Below are positions 1 to 8,442 of a stretch of 35,646 nt of DNA, in pieces. Position 1 is the first letter of the stretch. Every line of letters begins with the position of its first letter. The stretch comes from an uncultured Verrucomicrobiota bacterium (GTDB lineage: Bacteria; Verrucomicrobiota; Verrucomicrobiia; Methylacidiphilales; UBA1321): positions 1 to 35,646 of the forward strand of contig CAIPBM010000010.1 in NCBI GenBank assembly GCA_903863295.1, read 5' to 3'. The notes under the pieces were generated by a model. It was not told where the DNA came from. It was given only the letters and a program-made list of their open reading frames with translations, and ran no database searches. The position numbers were made by a program, and so were the translations under genes.

Positions 1-459
1 CAATATCGTCAATTCCATCCTTGCGAAGAAGATTTGCTCTCCATCTCTAATATTCTCGAAGAAATACAGCCTCATCAAATTTTCGCGACAGGTAGTTTGG
101 CTGAACCGTCTTCCGTTCAAGGCATATGTTTTAATCTTTTGAAACAGACGCTTTCGCAATTGAAAGACCAACCTTGGGTAAAAGATTGCTATGTGTGGCT
201 TTTTCAAGGGTCTGATAGCGAATGGCCGACATGGGAGATTGAAATGGCGGTCCCGCTCAGTCCTGGAGAGTTAGCAAACAAAATTCAGGGCATATATGAG
301 CATCAGTCACAAAGAAGCCAAACTCCCATTAGTTCTGATCGTCACCGTGAAACGTGGCAGCAAGCTGAGGCTTTAAATCGCTCAACAGCGGACATCTACA
401 ATCGATTGGGACTCGCTGAATATGCTGCCATTGAAGCATTCAAGCGTTGGAATCGCTAA
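1..459 (+). CDS. Glucosamine-6-phosphate deaminase, NagB/PIG-L fusion type, C-terminal part (5' truncated)
   Basis: The frame is open from base 1, so the gene begins outside the window; the first possible start inside (TTG at 34) is not the true one. The visible 152 residues match the C-terminal PIG-L (LmbE-like) part of long NagB-type deaminases: a PHQIFATG segment, then KDCYVWLF, IEMAVPLSP, HQSQ, and the ending YNRLGLAEYAAIEAF. The N-terminal isomerase domain that would convert glucosamine-6-P to fructose-6-P and ammonia lies outside. In relatives, as I remember them, the PHQI segment is followed by a DPHGTH motif holding a zinc-binding histidine; here it reads EPSSVQ, so this deacetylase-like domain has probably lost metal binding. 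It is followed 7 bases later by a ROK-like kinase gene and then by a separate PIG-L gene, which suggests one amino-sugar operon. Family call is firm; activity is inferred. Confidence 0.8.
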   Translation, partial: QYRQFHPCEEDLLSISNILEEIQPHQIFATGSLAEPSSVQGICFNLLKQTLSQLKDQPWVKDCYVWLFQGSDSEWPTWEIEMAVPLSPGELANKIQGIYEHQSQRSQTPISSDRHRETWQQAEALNRSTADIYNRLGLAEYAAIEAFKRWNR

Positions 460-466
460 TTTGCTC

Positions 467-1879
467 ATGACGAACTACGATTTTTGCCTAGAGCTCAAGC
501 ATGTTCCACCTCTGGATCGTAATTTCCTGCCGGCTGCACTGTGGAACCGTGCTTACGAAGCCAATGTGGCTATTGATGTCAACGCTACTTCCTTGACCAT
601 AGCGTTGGAACGAAGTGCGAATGACATCTCCGTACTAACTACCAAAGTACTTTCACGAAGCCCGGAAAACGACTGGCGTACACTTCGTTATTTGGAGCGG
701 ATATTGAAATTTTTACTGTGGCAAAAAGGAGCATCGCGGGTTTACGTGGCGGGCCGACCGGATATCGCCCGCAATTTGGAATCGATCTATTCTCCTACCG
801 GAGAGCGCCGGTTCGACGCCCTTTTCATGGGGGACAAAGTCTATGGCAAAACATTTGAGCTGGTTAACTGCTATACCTACGAGCTTCCCAAATCGAGTGA
901 AAACCAAGCCTTGCACGGAAGACATTGGAAAGGTTGCAGGATTGGCTTCGATTTAGGGGGTAGCACTCGAAAATGCGTGGCCTTAATTGACGGGGAGGTT
1001 GTCTTTTCTGAGGAAGTGCCTTGGAATCCGTATTTTCAAAATTCATCAGAATATCATCTTAAGGGAATCCGAAGCTCTCTGTCACGAGCAGCGGAGCATT
1101 TGCCCAGGGTCGATGCCATTGGCGGCAGCGCTGCCGGTATTTATGTCAACAACGAAGTACGAGTTTCATCACTTTTCAGGGGTATTGCTCAAACTGAGTT
1201 TGAACAAGTGATTCGCCCAATGTTCCATCGCATTCAACAAGAATGGAACGGAATTCCGTTTGAAGTGATTAACGATGGCGAGGTAACTGCATTGGCCGGA
1301 GCTTTCCATCTAAAGGAACATTCGGTTTTGGGAATCTCAATGGGAACAAGTCAGGCTGCAGGTTTTATCAACAATGAAGGCAAGATCACGACTTGGTTGA
1401 ACGAGCTTGCGTTCGCTCCGGTCGATTATGCGGCCCACGCTCCAGTAGATGAGTGGTCGTCGGATATCGGCTGCGGAGTTCAGTACTTCTCACAACAAGC
1501 GGTCGGTCGCTTGATTGCTAAAGCAGGCATTGCCCTTCCGGACCAAATGCCATTGAGCGAAAAAATGATAAGCGTACAACGACTTGTCGAGAGCAAAGAT
1601 CCTCGGGCTCGGCTCATTTATTTAACGATAGGAACCTATCTGGGGTATACGCTTGCGCACTACCGCTACTTTTATCATTTCAAAAGTTTGTTGCTTCTTG
1701 GGCAGGTGACCATTGGTGCAGGCGGAGACGTCATGCAGAACCAAGCCCGAAAAGTCCTGGTCGATGAGTTTCCGGATATCTCTGATTCCATTCGTTTCGT
1801 CAGCCCAGATGATAAGCAAAGAAAATATGGGCAAGCTATCGCCGCAGCCAGTCTTCCGGTTTCATATCATCCAAACTGA
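467..1879 (+). CDS. Divergent ROK-family sugar kinase-like protein with an extra N-terminal domain
   Basis: The C-terminal two thirds has the actin-like ATPase fold signatures of ROK kinases. These are a phosphate-1 loop GFDLGGSTRK (Asp about residue 162), the segment INDGEVTALAGAF with a candidate catalytic Asp (about 270), and a second phosphate loop LGISMGTSQAAGF. The zinc-binding CxCGxxGC motif of classical ROK proteins is absent; the equivalent region reads SSDIGCGVQYF. About 155 residues come before the kinase domain and resemble nothing I can name, although they contain no helix-turn-helix like ROK repressors. The ATG at 467 is preferred because it lies just after the upstream stop; an earlier in-frame ATG at 422 would overlap that gene by 38 bases. 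The stop overlaps the next ATG by one base. It likely phosphorylates an amino sugar, but the substrate is unknown. Confidence 0.7.
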   Translation: MTNYDFCLELKHVPPLDRNFLPAALWNRAYEANVAIDVNATSLTIALERSANDISVLTTKVLSRSPENDWRTLRYLERILKFLLWQKGASRVYVAGRPDIARNLESIYSPTGERRFDALFMGDKVYGKTFELVNCYTYELPKSSENQALHGRHWKGCRIGFDLGGSTRKCVALIDGEVVFSEEVPWNPYFQNSSEYHLKGIRSSLSRAAEHLPRVDAIGGSAAGIYVNNEVRVSSLFRGIAQTEFEQVIRPMFHRIQQEWNGIPFEVINDGEVTALAGAFHLKEHSVLGISMGTSQAAGFINNEGKITTWLNELAFAPVDYAAHAPVDEWSSDIGCGVQYFSQQAVGRLIAKAGIALPDQMPLSEKMISVQRLVESKDPRARLIYLTIGTYLGYTLAHYRYFYHFKSLLLLGQVTIGAGGDVMQNQARKVLVDEFPDISDSIRFVSPDDKQRKYGQAIAAASLPVSYHPN

Positions 1880-2733
1880 TGCAACTATCTCGACCTCAAG
1901 CCGACGTTTATGTTCCGGATGGAACTCCCTTGGATGTAGCTTTATCACGGACTACCCATCTTTGTCTTGCTGCTCACCAAGACGATGCGGAAATCTTTGC
2001 CTATCACGGCATTCTCGCCTGCTACCAGCAACACTCTCAATGGTTTACATGCGTTATCGTGACAGATGGGGGGGGCAGTTCCCGGAAGGGTGCTTACGCC
2101 TCTTACACAGACGAACAGATTAAGGCGGTACGTCGCGGCGAGCAAAGGAAAGCTGCGGTCCTCGGAGAATATTCTGTCCAAATTCAACTGCAGCATTCAA
2201 GCAAGTCCGTGAAAGATCTTCAGAATCAGACGATCGTGAGCGATCTTCATAAAGTGCTTTTGGCTACGCAGCCAGAAATTGTCTACCTCCACAATCCGAC
2301 TGATAAGCACGACACCCATATCGCGGTACTGACCCACTGCTTAAAGGCATTGCGGTTGCTTCCTAAATCTCTCCGTCCCAACAAACTTTACGGAGGAGAA
2401 GTCTGGCGGAACCTCGATTGGCTTTTGGATGATGATAAGCAAGCTCTGAATGTTAGTAATCGACCGAATATTGCTGCCTCTCTCGTCGGTGCCTTCGACT
2501 CCCAAATCAGCGGCGGCAAACGTTATGATCTCGCTACGGTTGGCAGGCGGATGGCAAATGCCACCTACTTTAACCCCCATACAATAGATGATATGACAGC
2601 TACCGACTGGGCGATGGATCTTACCCCCCTGATCGAGAATGACGATCTATCGCTTATAGAATACACCGATGCCTTTGTTTCCCGTTTTGCTGAGGATATC
2701 CGCAAACGACTTAAAAAGTTTGGGAATCTTTGA
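1879..2733 (+). CDS. PIG-L (LmbE-like) family deacetylase
   Basis: This 284-residue protein has the zinc motifs of the PIG-L family, which removes N-acetyl groups from GlcNAc-type sugars. The first is AHQDDAEI (His33, Asp36; usual form AHPDD) and the second is NPTDKHDTH (His144, His147). The length is normal for a single-domain member and there is no signal peptide, so it is probably cytoplasmic. Its ATG overlaps the stop of the ROK-like gene (TGATG), showing tight translational coupling. Together with the upstream NagB-type deaminase this suggests uptake, deacetylation, phosphorylation and deamination of an acetylated amino sugar. The deaminase's own PIG-L-like tail seems to lack the zinc His, so this gene may supply the activity; that link is inference. 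Confidence 0.85.
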   Translation: MQLSRPQADVYVPDGTPLDVALSRTTHLCLAAHQDDAEIFAYHGILACYQQHSQWFTCVIVTDGGGSSRKGAYASYTDEQIKAVRRGEQRKAAVLGEYSVQIQLQHSSKSVKDLQNQTIVSDLHKVLLATQPEIVYLHNPTDKHDTHIAVLTHCLKALRLLPKSLRPNKLYGGEVWRNLDWLLDDDKQALNVSNRPNIAASLVGAFDSQISGGKRYDLATVGRRMANATYFNPHTIDDMTATDWAMDLTPLIENDDLSLIEYTDAFVSRFAEDIRKRLKKFGNL

Positions 2734-2756
2734 CAGACCATCAAACTATCAACACG

Positions 2757-4505
2757 ATGAGCAAAACGTTTTATTTCTTATTTATAAAAATAAAGATGAG
2801 CGAATGGTCTTGCCGAGGTTTCGCGAATATCTTTTTCTCATATACCTTCATACCTGTTCGATTCGCTAAACAACTTCTTTACTGCTTTTTTATAACTGCA
2901 AGTTTTTCCTCTGCTTCTGCCGATGATTCTGACACTGGTGTCAATCTCTTACCAGGTACTTTTGAAAAGGGTATTGCCTCTTACAATCCGTGGGCTGGCG
3001 TAGACGACAAAGGAAATTTAACAGTCATTACCGGCAGCCAATTAGCTGTAACCGAAACCGGCGAAGTACAGGAAAGCACATTTAGTCCAAGCGTGGCGGT
3101 AGGAGATCTTAATGGTGATGGATTGCCGGATCTCGTGGTCGCGGATGCTAGGGGCTATTTTTGGTTTTTCCCTAATTCAGGAAGGCCAAATGCTCCAGTT
3201 TTTACCCACGGGGAAATTATGCCAATCTGGCTGGGGGGAGGTTGGACTGAAGGAGATGCAATTCCCCGTGTTCAGCTGGTTGATTTTACCGGAGACAAAA
3301 AATTGAGTATTGTGGCGGGAAATTATTTTGGCGGCCTTTATTTCATTCACAATCTTGGTTCTGCTGAAGTCCCCGATTTTCGGATGTCGGCGGATCGAGC
3401 CGAAATTCAAATCCAAACGCATACCAATCAACTTATGTGGTGTAATTATCTCTCACCCTTCTTGTACGATTGGTCTGGCACGGGACGACTTGATCTGGTC
3501 ATGGGAGACGGAAGCTACAGCGCCAATAGTATTTTTCTATTCGAAAATCAGGGAGGAAATGACCATCCTGTTTTTAACGAAAGGAAGCAGGACAAGATTA
3601 TTCCAGGAATGGGGCGTGAACACCTGACTCCTCAGGTAATCGATTGGAACAACGATGGCAAAGCTGATATCATTTGCGGAGAAAGGGCTGGAAATATTAA
3701 TGTCTATCTAAACCAGGCAGCTGACAAGACATCTAAACCTGTTTTCGATAAAGACAACCCAATTCACGTTATGTTTGGCACCACCGACAAGGTAGGTGCT
3801 TTTCCGACGGTCTGCCCGTTCAATTTTTATCACAATAACCTTTTTGATCTGCTTGTTTCTGATCCCAATGGGCATATTTCATGTGCACAAAATATAGGTA
3901 CATTAGGTTCACCGAAATTTGGTCCATTGGTTCCGCTCAAAGGTGTAAATCCGTATCCGAAAATCATATTACCCGTTGATTGGGTAATCTCTCGCTACTT
4001 TCCTGACGGAGCCCCCAACGAGTTACTTGAATGTACCAATTCTGACTTGGAAAAAGACTTCATCCCCCCTCCCGACCCTTTTAAAGGAAAAGGAGCGATG
4101 AAGTTTTCTATAGTGAAGCCCGATAATGTCTATTTCAAAAATTTTTACCTTCCGGCCGACAATACACGTTATATACAATATAATCATACCATAGATTTAG
4201 ATGCGGAGACTCGCTACACACTGTCGGCCTGGATAAAAACTGTAGGTGATATTTCTGATTTAACGTGGCATCTCCATGGAGGACAAGGACTTGACCGTGA
4301 CTCTTTTGTCCAAGTTGATTATACAGGATCTGATATCGGATGTGGGGGAGGCTGGTCGCATATAGAGGCAGAGATACGAATTCCAAGAACAGTTCTCGAC
4401 AACCCTGATCGGAAAAAGGAAACAGCAACCCTCTTATTTTATTTAATATTTAAAGGAGATGGCACGCTTTATCTTGACGATATTTCACTTAAAAAAGCGC
4501 ATTAA
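2757..4505 (+). CDS. Exported FG-GAP/VCBS repeat protein with C-terminal carbohydrate-binding-like domain
   Basis: The protein has a basic and hydrophobic N-terminus ending in FITASFSSASA before DDSD, which reads as a signal peptide. The middle carries FG-GAP/VCBS-type beta-propeller blades with calcium-loop motifs: DLNGDGLPDLVV, DFTGDKKLSIVAG, DWSGTGRLDLVMG and DWNNDGKADIICG. The last ~150 residues contain a jelly-roll-like segment (TRYTLSAWIKT through to LYLDDISLKK), typical of carbohydrate-binding modules. No catalytic motif is visible. It starts directly after the PIG-L gene (TTG at 2730 overlaps its stop). The ATG at 2757 or the one at 2796 are better starts, but neither has a good ribosome site. 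A surface sugar-binding or scaffold role is likely; the ligand is unknown. Confidence 0.7.
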   Translation: MSKTFYFLFIKIKMSEWSCRGFANIFFSYTFIPVRFAKQLLYCFFITASFSSASADDSDTGVNLLPGTFEKGIASYNPWAGVDDKGNLTVITGSQLAVTETGEVQESTFSPSVAVGDLNGDGLPDLVVADARGYFWFFPNSGRPNAPVFTHGEIMPIWLGGGWTEGDAIPRVQLVDFTGDKKLSIVAGNYFGGLYFIHNLGSAEVPDFRMSADRAEIQIQTHTNQLMWCNYLSPFLYDWSGTGRLDLVMGDGSYSANSIFLFENQGGNDHPVFNERKQDKIIPGMGREHLTPQVIDWNNDGKADIICGERAGNINVYLNQAADKTSKPVFDKDNPIHVMFGTTDKVGAFPTVCPFNFYHNNLFDLLVSDPNGHISCAQNIGTLGSPKFGPLVPLKGVNPYPKIILPVDWVISRYFPDGAPNELLECTNSDLEKDFIPPPDPFKGKGAMKFSIVKPDNVYFKNFYLPADNTRYIQYNHTIDLDAETRYTLSAWIKTVGDISDLTWHLHGGQGLDRDSFVQVDYTGSDIGCGGGWSHIEAEIRIPRTVLDNPDRKKETATLLFYLIFKGDGTLYLDDISLKKAH

Positions 4506-4846
4506 GGTCTATTTGCACAATCAAACAAGAATGAATAATGAGGGATGAAACGGATCAGAAGGCGCAATCGAGACGTTCAAATCAAATAATTGGTTTCATT
4601 TATCGGATCTGCGTCGGCGACAGGAAAAAAATTAAGCCAAGCGCAGCAAATACAGTTCATAGAAGGTCAAGTTCAACGTCGCCGAGGGCACCTCAAGGTC
4701 ACAGACGTATTGCAGGAGTTTTATGCTCCAACGTTTTCGAGGAAACGTAAGAGGTCAGCCCGGGGTTGGAACCGGCGTTTTTTTTCTTTGGGCGGGTTAT
4801 GAATGCTCAAGGCAGTATCTGTAATGAATAGATCGGCCTGAATGTA

Positions 4847-5836
4847 TTACATGTTCAGTCCCGAAGAGAGGCGGTGTGGATTGGTTTTAAAGTGGGCGGG
4901 TTCTTTCTGCCAGTAAGAACAAATGAACTGATAAGAGGTGAGGCCGGCCAAGCTCTTGAGACGCTTTGCAAAGTTGTAGGCGTTGAGAAACGCGCTGAGA
5001 TGCTCACGTAGCTGGACGTGGCCGTCGTAGTGATAAGTACGTACCGTCGCCTCCTTGATCGTGCGGTTCATGCGCTCGACCTGGCCGTTGGTCTAGGGGT
5101 GGTCGGGCTTGGTCAGGCGGTGATCGATGTCGTGACGGGCGCAGGTGACTTCAAAGGCGTGGGCGCGAAAATGCTCTCCACGCTCCTAAGCCAGCTTGAT
5201 GTCGGTGGCGGCCGAACGGAGGTTGCCCGGGGTGGTGAAGTGAGTGCCGTTGTTGGTGAGAACGGTGTGGATTTTATAAGGGATGAGCTCGATGAGTTCC
5301 TGCAAAAAATCGGCGGCCTCGCGCCGAGTCGCCCGTTCCACCAATCGGGCGAAGGCGAACTTGCTGGCGCGGTCGATGGCGACAAAAAGGTAGAGCTTAC
5401 CCTCGGCGGTGCGCACCTCGGTGAGATCGATGTGGAAGTAGCCGATCAGATAGACCTTGAACTTCTTCTTGGCCGGACGCTGGCCGTCGAGATCAGGCCG
5501 ACGGCTGATGCCGTGGCGCTGAAAACAACGATGAGGCGAGGATCGGGTGAGTTGGGGGATGGTCGCCTGCAAGGCATAGAGGCAATCATCCAGCCGCAAT
5601 AACGTGTGCTTGCGGAAGGCGACAATCATGGCCTCATGCTCGGCGCTCAGCGTGGTGGAGCGAGGCTCCGGCCCCATCGCCGCGTCCGACACGAAGGAGC
5701 GCTTTCTGCACTTGTGAACGGTCTTGGGGTTGATGTCGTAGCGCTCGGCCAGCGCGATCAGGCTATCTTGAGTAGATTGGATCGCCCGACGCACTGCCGC
5801 CGTCGTGCGGGCGCACCCGTGTAATACTTGTCCCAT
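4847..5836 (-). pseudogene. IS481-family transposase with two in-frame amber stops
   Basis: The full reading frame spans 329 codons plus a stop. It starts with MGQVLHG and has the family segments LRLDDCLYALQ, YFHIDLTEV, LYLFVAIDRASKFAFA and NGQVERMNRTIKEATV. Two TAG codons interrupt it: codon 217 (5188-5186, after DIKLA) and codon 248 (5095-5093, in HP*TNG where the family has Trp). There is no frameshift: both halves lie in the same frame. The second catalytic position is also changed, since the usual TDNG reads TNNG (codon 195). The first Asp and the final Glu of the DDE triad remain. The natural stop TAA at 4849-4847 lies just outside the inverted repeat, so it is supplied by flanking DNA. 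The gene is inactive. Confidence 0.85.
4851..4876. repeat. Left terminal inverted repeat of the IS481-type element
   Basis: These 26 bases are the exact reverse complement of 5871-5896. Bases just outside differ, which fixes the repeat edges. The end encodes the last residues (GLNM) of the transposase. Confidence 0.9.
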
Positions 5837-5870
5837 ATGTTCTCCGGTTTTGGCACATCATCGCGCCTAC

Positions 5871-5896
5871 CACCGCCTCTCTTCGGGACTGAACAT
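5871..5896. repeat. Right terminal inverted repeat of the IS481-type element
   Basis: This is the exact 26-base partner of 4851-4876, about 35 bases upstream of the transposase start codon at 5836. Confidence 0.9.
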
Positions 5897-6088
5897 CTAG
5901 CGGGTATTGAAGGGATCTTCATGCCTAGCCAAAGAGCAATTACAGGAATAGTAATTCCCGACTGTAGGAGATACATGGCGGGAGTGTGACGAATGCTGTA
6001 AGGCGAGATGCGCCGATGGCGCAAGGACGAATGAGTTTAGAGGGCAGTCCGCACGGCTAGGTCGAGCCTTTCCTGTAAGACGGTTTTG

Positions 6089-6310
6089 GTCATCCCTGCC
6101 AGTTCCAGTTGGCTTAATCTCGTGGAAAGCTGGTTTTTACAACTCAGCCAGAACGCTATACCCCGGGGTGCGTTTCGTAGCCTGGAAGTCTTGGAACAAG
6201 CCATCGCGGGTTCCTCACGCGTGAAACACTAACCCGACGCCCTTTGTCTGGACGGCCAGTATTGAAAAAATCCTGAAAAAGATCGCTTGGAACGCCATGG
6301 ATTCGAACAA
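6089..6310 (+). pseudogene. IS630-family transposase C-terminal remnant
   Basis: From 6089 the plus strand reads SSSWLNLVESWF, LSQNAIPRGAF and RSLEVLEQAIA, the C-terminal DDE region of IS630-type transposases (SWLNLVE includes the final Glu). The frame then meets a stop at 6230-6232 and continues one frame over as PTPFVWTASIEKILKKIAWN, the family's usual ending, so there is a frameshift in between. The N-terminal two thirds is missing, because the recombinase remnant begins just upstream on the other strand. The 230 bases after it (6311-6537) are AT-rich and hold no convincing gene; they may include the outer end of this IS and the promoter of the next gene. Confidence 0.6.
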
Positions 6311-6537
6311 ATCCAACCCGCTTACTCTCTGCCCAGAACGTCGCGCCAATTGCGTAGCTAATTTAGGGATACTCCATTACTACGCGCTAAGGCGGAGTGT
6401 GTTCACCACATTACGGATTCCGAACGTCTCTTTTTGCATCGAGTCGAAAGCAATTACAACTAACCGGACTGAAATCTGCAAGTTTGATTGGACAAAAGCT
6501 AACATTGATAATATATGGTAGCTATACTTGTTCAGAA

Positions 6538-8442
6538 ATGACGCAAATAAAACGCATTATTAACGCGAGTTTTTTTCCAACATTCCAAGGAGAAGAACCC
6601 ATGCGGTATTGGAGGGCTGTGGAGGCACAGGCCTCGCAATTTCGCCGCGTCGGTGCCACCCACATCATGGTCAACAAGGCCTTAGTTTCCATACCTTGGG
6701 CGATGGATCCCGAAAACTCTTACCTGCGCTTCTCCACCTTCGGGCATACTCTGGACAAGTTTGTGAGCTCGACATGGAACGCCGGGATTTATCATGAGCC
6801 GTTATTGGAAAAAAACCGCGAACTCCTTTTAGAGCAGGCCAAACTAGCTCGCAAGTATGGCTTCCGCTGCGCGATCCGCTGCGTGGAGATGACGCTGATG
6901 CCGGAAAGTTTTTTCCGCCGGCATCCCGCACTGCGGGGCCCGCGCGTGGACAACCCGAGTTGTTCGACTTCGCCTATGTATGCCCTCTGCGCCATGCTGC
7001 CGGAAGTGCAGGATCATTATCGGCAGATGATCCGAAAATTGCTTGCGCTTGTGCCTGAGATCGACGAAATGCACATTTTCACCAACGATTCCGGTGGCGG
7101 TTTCTGCTACTCATCCCACCTTTACTCCGGGCCCAACGGCCCGGTTCATTGCAAACAAATCCCGAGTGCCAAGCAGGCGCAGTTTTTTTGCGGCGTGATT
7201 GCTGAGGCTGGTCGCGAGATCAATCCGGCGTTCCGCGTCGTGATGACTTCCGGCCTTGGGATCTCCGAAAAAGCCTCCTTCATCGACGACGCCCCGCAGG
7301 GGGTCGTCTCCGACATCTGTGGCGCTTTTGCCTGGATGGGTGGCCTTGAGGATCGCTGGGCTAATATGGCGGTTGGCCCCTCTATCTACGATAACCCCGG
7401 GGAACGGCAGAAAGCGCGCGACTGGGCGCTGGCAGACTTCCGAGCGCGGGTCGAGCCGATCCGCCGCAGTAACAGGCCGATCTATGTCAATTACACGCCG
7501 GAATATTACGCCGGAGACGACGCGCGGCCATACGAGACGCATAGGATAATGCGCGAGATGCTGAACCTAGGCGTCGAGGCGATCATCGGCGGAGCGCCCG
7601 GGTGGACGCTCTACAGTGTCAATACCGCCATGATGATGCGAGCAATTGCCAGAGGTGACGAACCTACCGCTGACGCGGTTGTCGCCGTTGCAGAGGGCTG
7701 GGTCGGCACTGAACTCGCGCCAAAGCTATGTGCCGCCTGGCAGCGGTGCGACCATGCCGCGCGGGAATGGCCTATGCCAGCCGGCTCGGGACACGCCGCT
7801 TACATTCAACCGTTGTTGATTCATATGCCGATTGTTCCCGACGAGGCCTTGCTCTCCCCAACTGATCTCGAATACTTTATGACCCCCGTGCTACGTGACG
7901 AGGAGAAGATGAAGCAGCACCACGGCGGGGTCTGGCGTATTGTCCATTATGATCAGGCGACTCTACTAGCCTATCTGGCGCAATATGAGAAGGTCATCTT
8001 TCCTGATTACGAGAGTGCCATTGCTATTCTCGACGAGGCGCTGGCCTCTCCAGCGTCTGTCGATGCGGCGGCGGACTGCCTTAAAGAGCACCGCGCCAAT
8101 GCTGCAGCGCAGCTATTCTCCCATAAACGGTTATCTCACTGGTTCATGGCCGCGCTTCACCGCAAGGCCGACTGCGCACCGCCCACTGGATGTCCGTCAC
8201 TAAGTGAGATCATTGACAGCGAGATCGCACTTTGTGAAGCCGCTATGCGCGCGAGTCCAGCCGCTTGGGTTCCGCCCCATGAATGCCTGCACCATAGTGA
8301 TCACGCAGTTCGTCTCGCGCTCATGCGCCAGCATCGCAACGACCCGCCGCGTCGTGTTGATTTATCAGAGTTCCCAACGCACAGGCATCCCGGTATCGAT
8401 GCCTGCTGCGGCGCGCACAAAGTAATCCAGAACTTGCCATGA
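6538..8442 (+). CDS. Unassigned TIM-barrel carbohydrate-active protein (GH20/GH67-like appearance)
   Basis: The protein is 634 residues with no signal peptide. It begins with a strand-like KRIINASFFPTF and then reads like an (alpha/beta)8 barrel. Conserved-looking acidic motifs include IRCVEMTLMPESFF, IDEMHIFTNDSGGGFCY (the best candidate catalytic segment), VNYTPEYYAGDD and GVEAIIGGAPGW. The overall look recalls alpha-glucuronidase and hexosaminidase barrels, but I cannot place it in a named family. The ATG at 6538 keeps the first strand but has no ribosome site; the ATG at 6601 has a good AGGAG eight bases upstream, so it may be the real start or an internal coincidence. It heads a set of sugar-hydrolase genes on the same strand, hence a probable glycosidase of unknown substrate. 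Confidence 0.6.
   Translation: MTQIKRIINASFFPTFQGEEPMRYWRAVEAQASQFRRVGATHIMVNKALVSIPWAMDPENSYLRFSTFGHTLDKFVSSTWNAGIYHEPLLEKNRELLLEQAKLARKYGFRCAIRCVEMTLMPESFFRRHPALRGPRVDNPSCSTSPMYALCAMLPEVQDHYRQMIRKLLALVPEIDEMHIFTNDSGGGFCYSSHLYSGPNGPVHCKQIPSAKQAQFFCGVIAEAGREINPAFRVVMTSGLGISEKASFIDDAPQGVVSDICGAFAWMGGLEDRWANMAVGPSIYDNPGERQKARDWALADFRARVEPIRRSNRPIYVNYTPEYYAGDDARPYETHRIMREMLNLGVEAIIGGAPGWTLYSVNTAMMMRAIARGDEPTADAVVAVAEGWVGTELAPKLCAAWQRCDHAAREWPMPAGSGHAAYIQPLLIHMPIVPDEALLSPTDLEYFMTPVLRDEEKMKQHHGGVWRIVHYDQATLLAYLAQYEKVIFPDYESAIAILDEALASPASVDAAADCLKEHRANAAAQLFSHKRLSHWFMAALHRKADCAPPTGCPSLSEIIDSEIALCEAAMRASPAAWVPPHECLHHSDHAVRLALMRQHRNDPPRRVDLSEFPTHRHPGIDACCGAHKVIQNLP

Larger units (their letters stand above)
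4851..5896 (-). mobile_element. IS481-family insertion sequence (decayed)
   Basis: The element is about 1046 bp long. Its ends are 26-base perfect inverted repeats (4851-4876 and 5871-5896), and it carries one transposase gene of IS481 type on the minus strand. It sits inside a tyrosine recombinase remnant. I see no clear target duplication: the left flank reads GTATTAC and the right flank CTAGCGG. The right flank contains CTAG, which I recall as a target preference in this family. The ends are intact while the transposase carries stop codons, so it could move only if another copy supplied the enzyme. Confidence 0.85.
4721..6036 (-). pseudogene. Tyrosine recombinase (integrase) C-terminal remnant, split by an IS481-type element
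   Basis: Two short minus-strand pieces flank the insertion sequence. The upstream piece (6036-5897) reads RRISPYSIRHTPAMYLLQSG then VIALWLGM, which matches the HxxR-H/LGH region of tyrosine recombinases (usual SPHTIRHTTAMHLL and LGHES). The downstream piece (4846-4721) reads YIQADL, NPPKEKKRRF and LLRFLENV, which matches the catalytic-tyrosine end of the same family. A stop lies immediately upstream of the first piece, so the N-terminal part is gone. The catalytic box is also damaged: the first His is Tyr, and LGH is LGM. The IS lies between the LGH box and the catalytic Tyr. Identity is from motif recall; the gene is clearly dead. Confidence 0.65.

Noticed and set aside
4538..4802. Two overlapping plus-strand frames of 70 codons each after the VCBS gene
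   Set aside because: No family resemblance, no ribosome site, and they overlap the recombinase remnant on the other strand.
5018..5602. Plus-strand reading frame of 194 codons through the IS element
   Set aside because: It is the antisense shadow of the IS481 transposase, whose family motifs are on the minus strand.
4842..5905. Target-site duplication around the IS481-type element
   Set aside because: Left (GTATTAC) and right (CTAGCGG) flanks do not match; a 3-base duplication would restore the recombinase frame but the bases differ (TAG against GTA).
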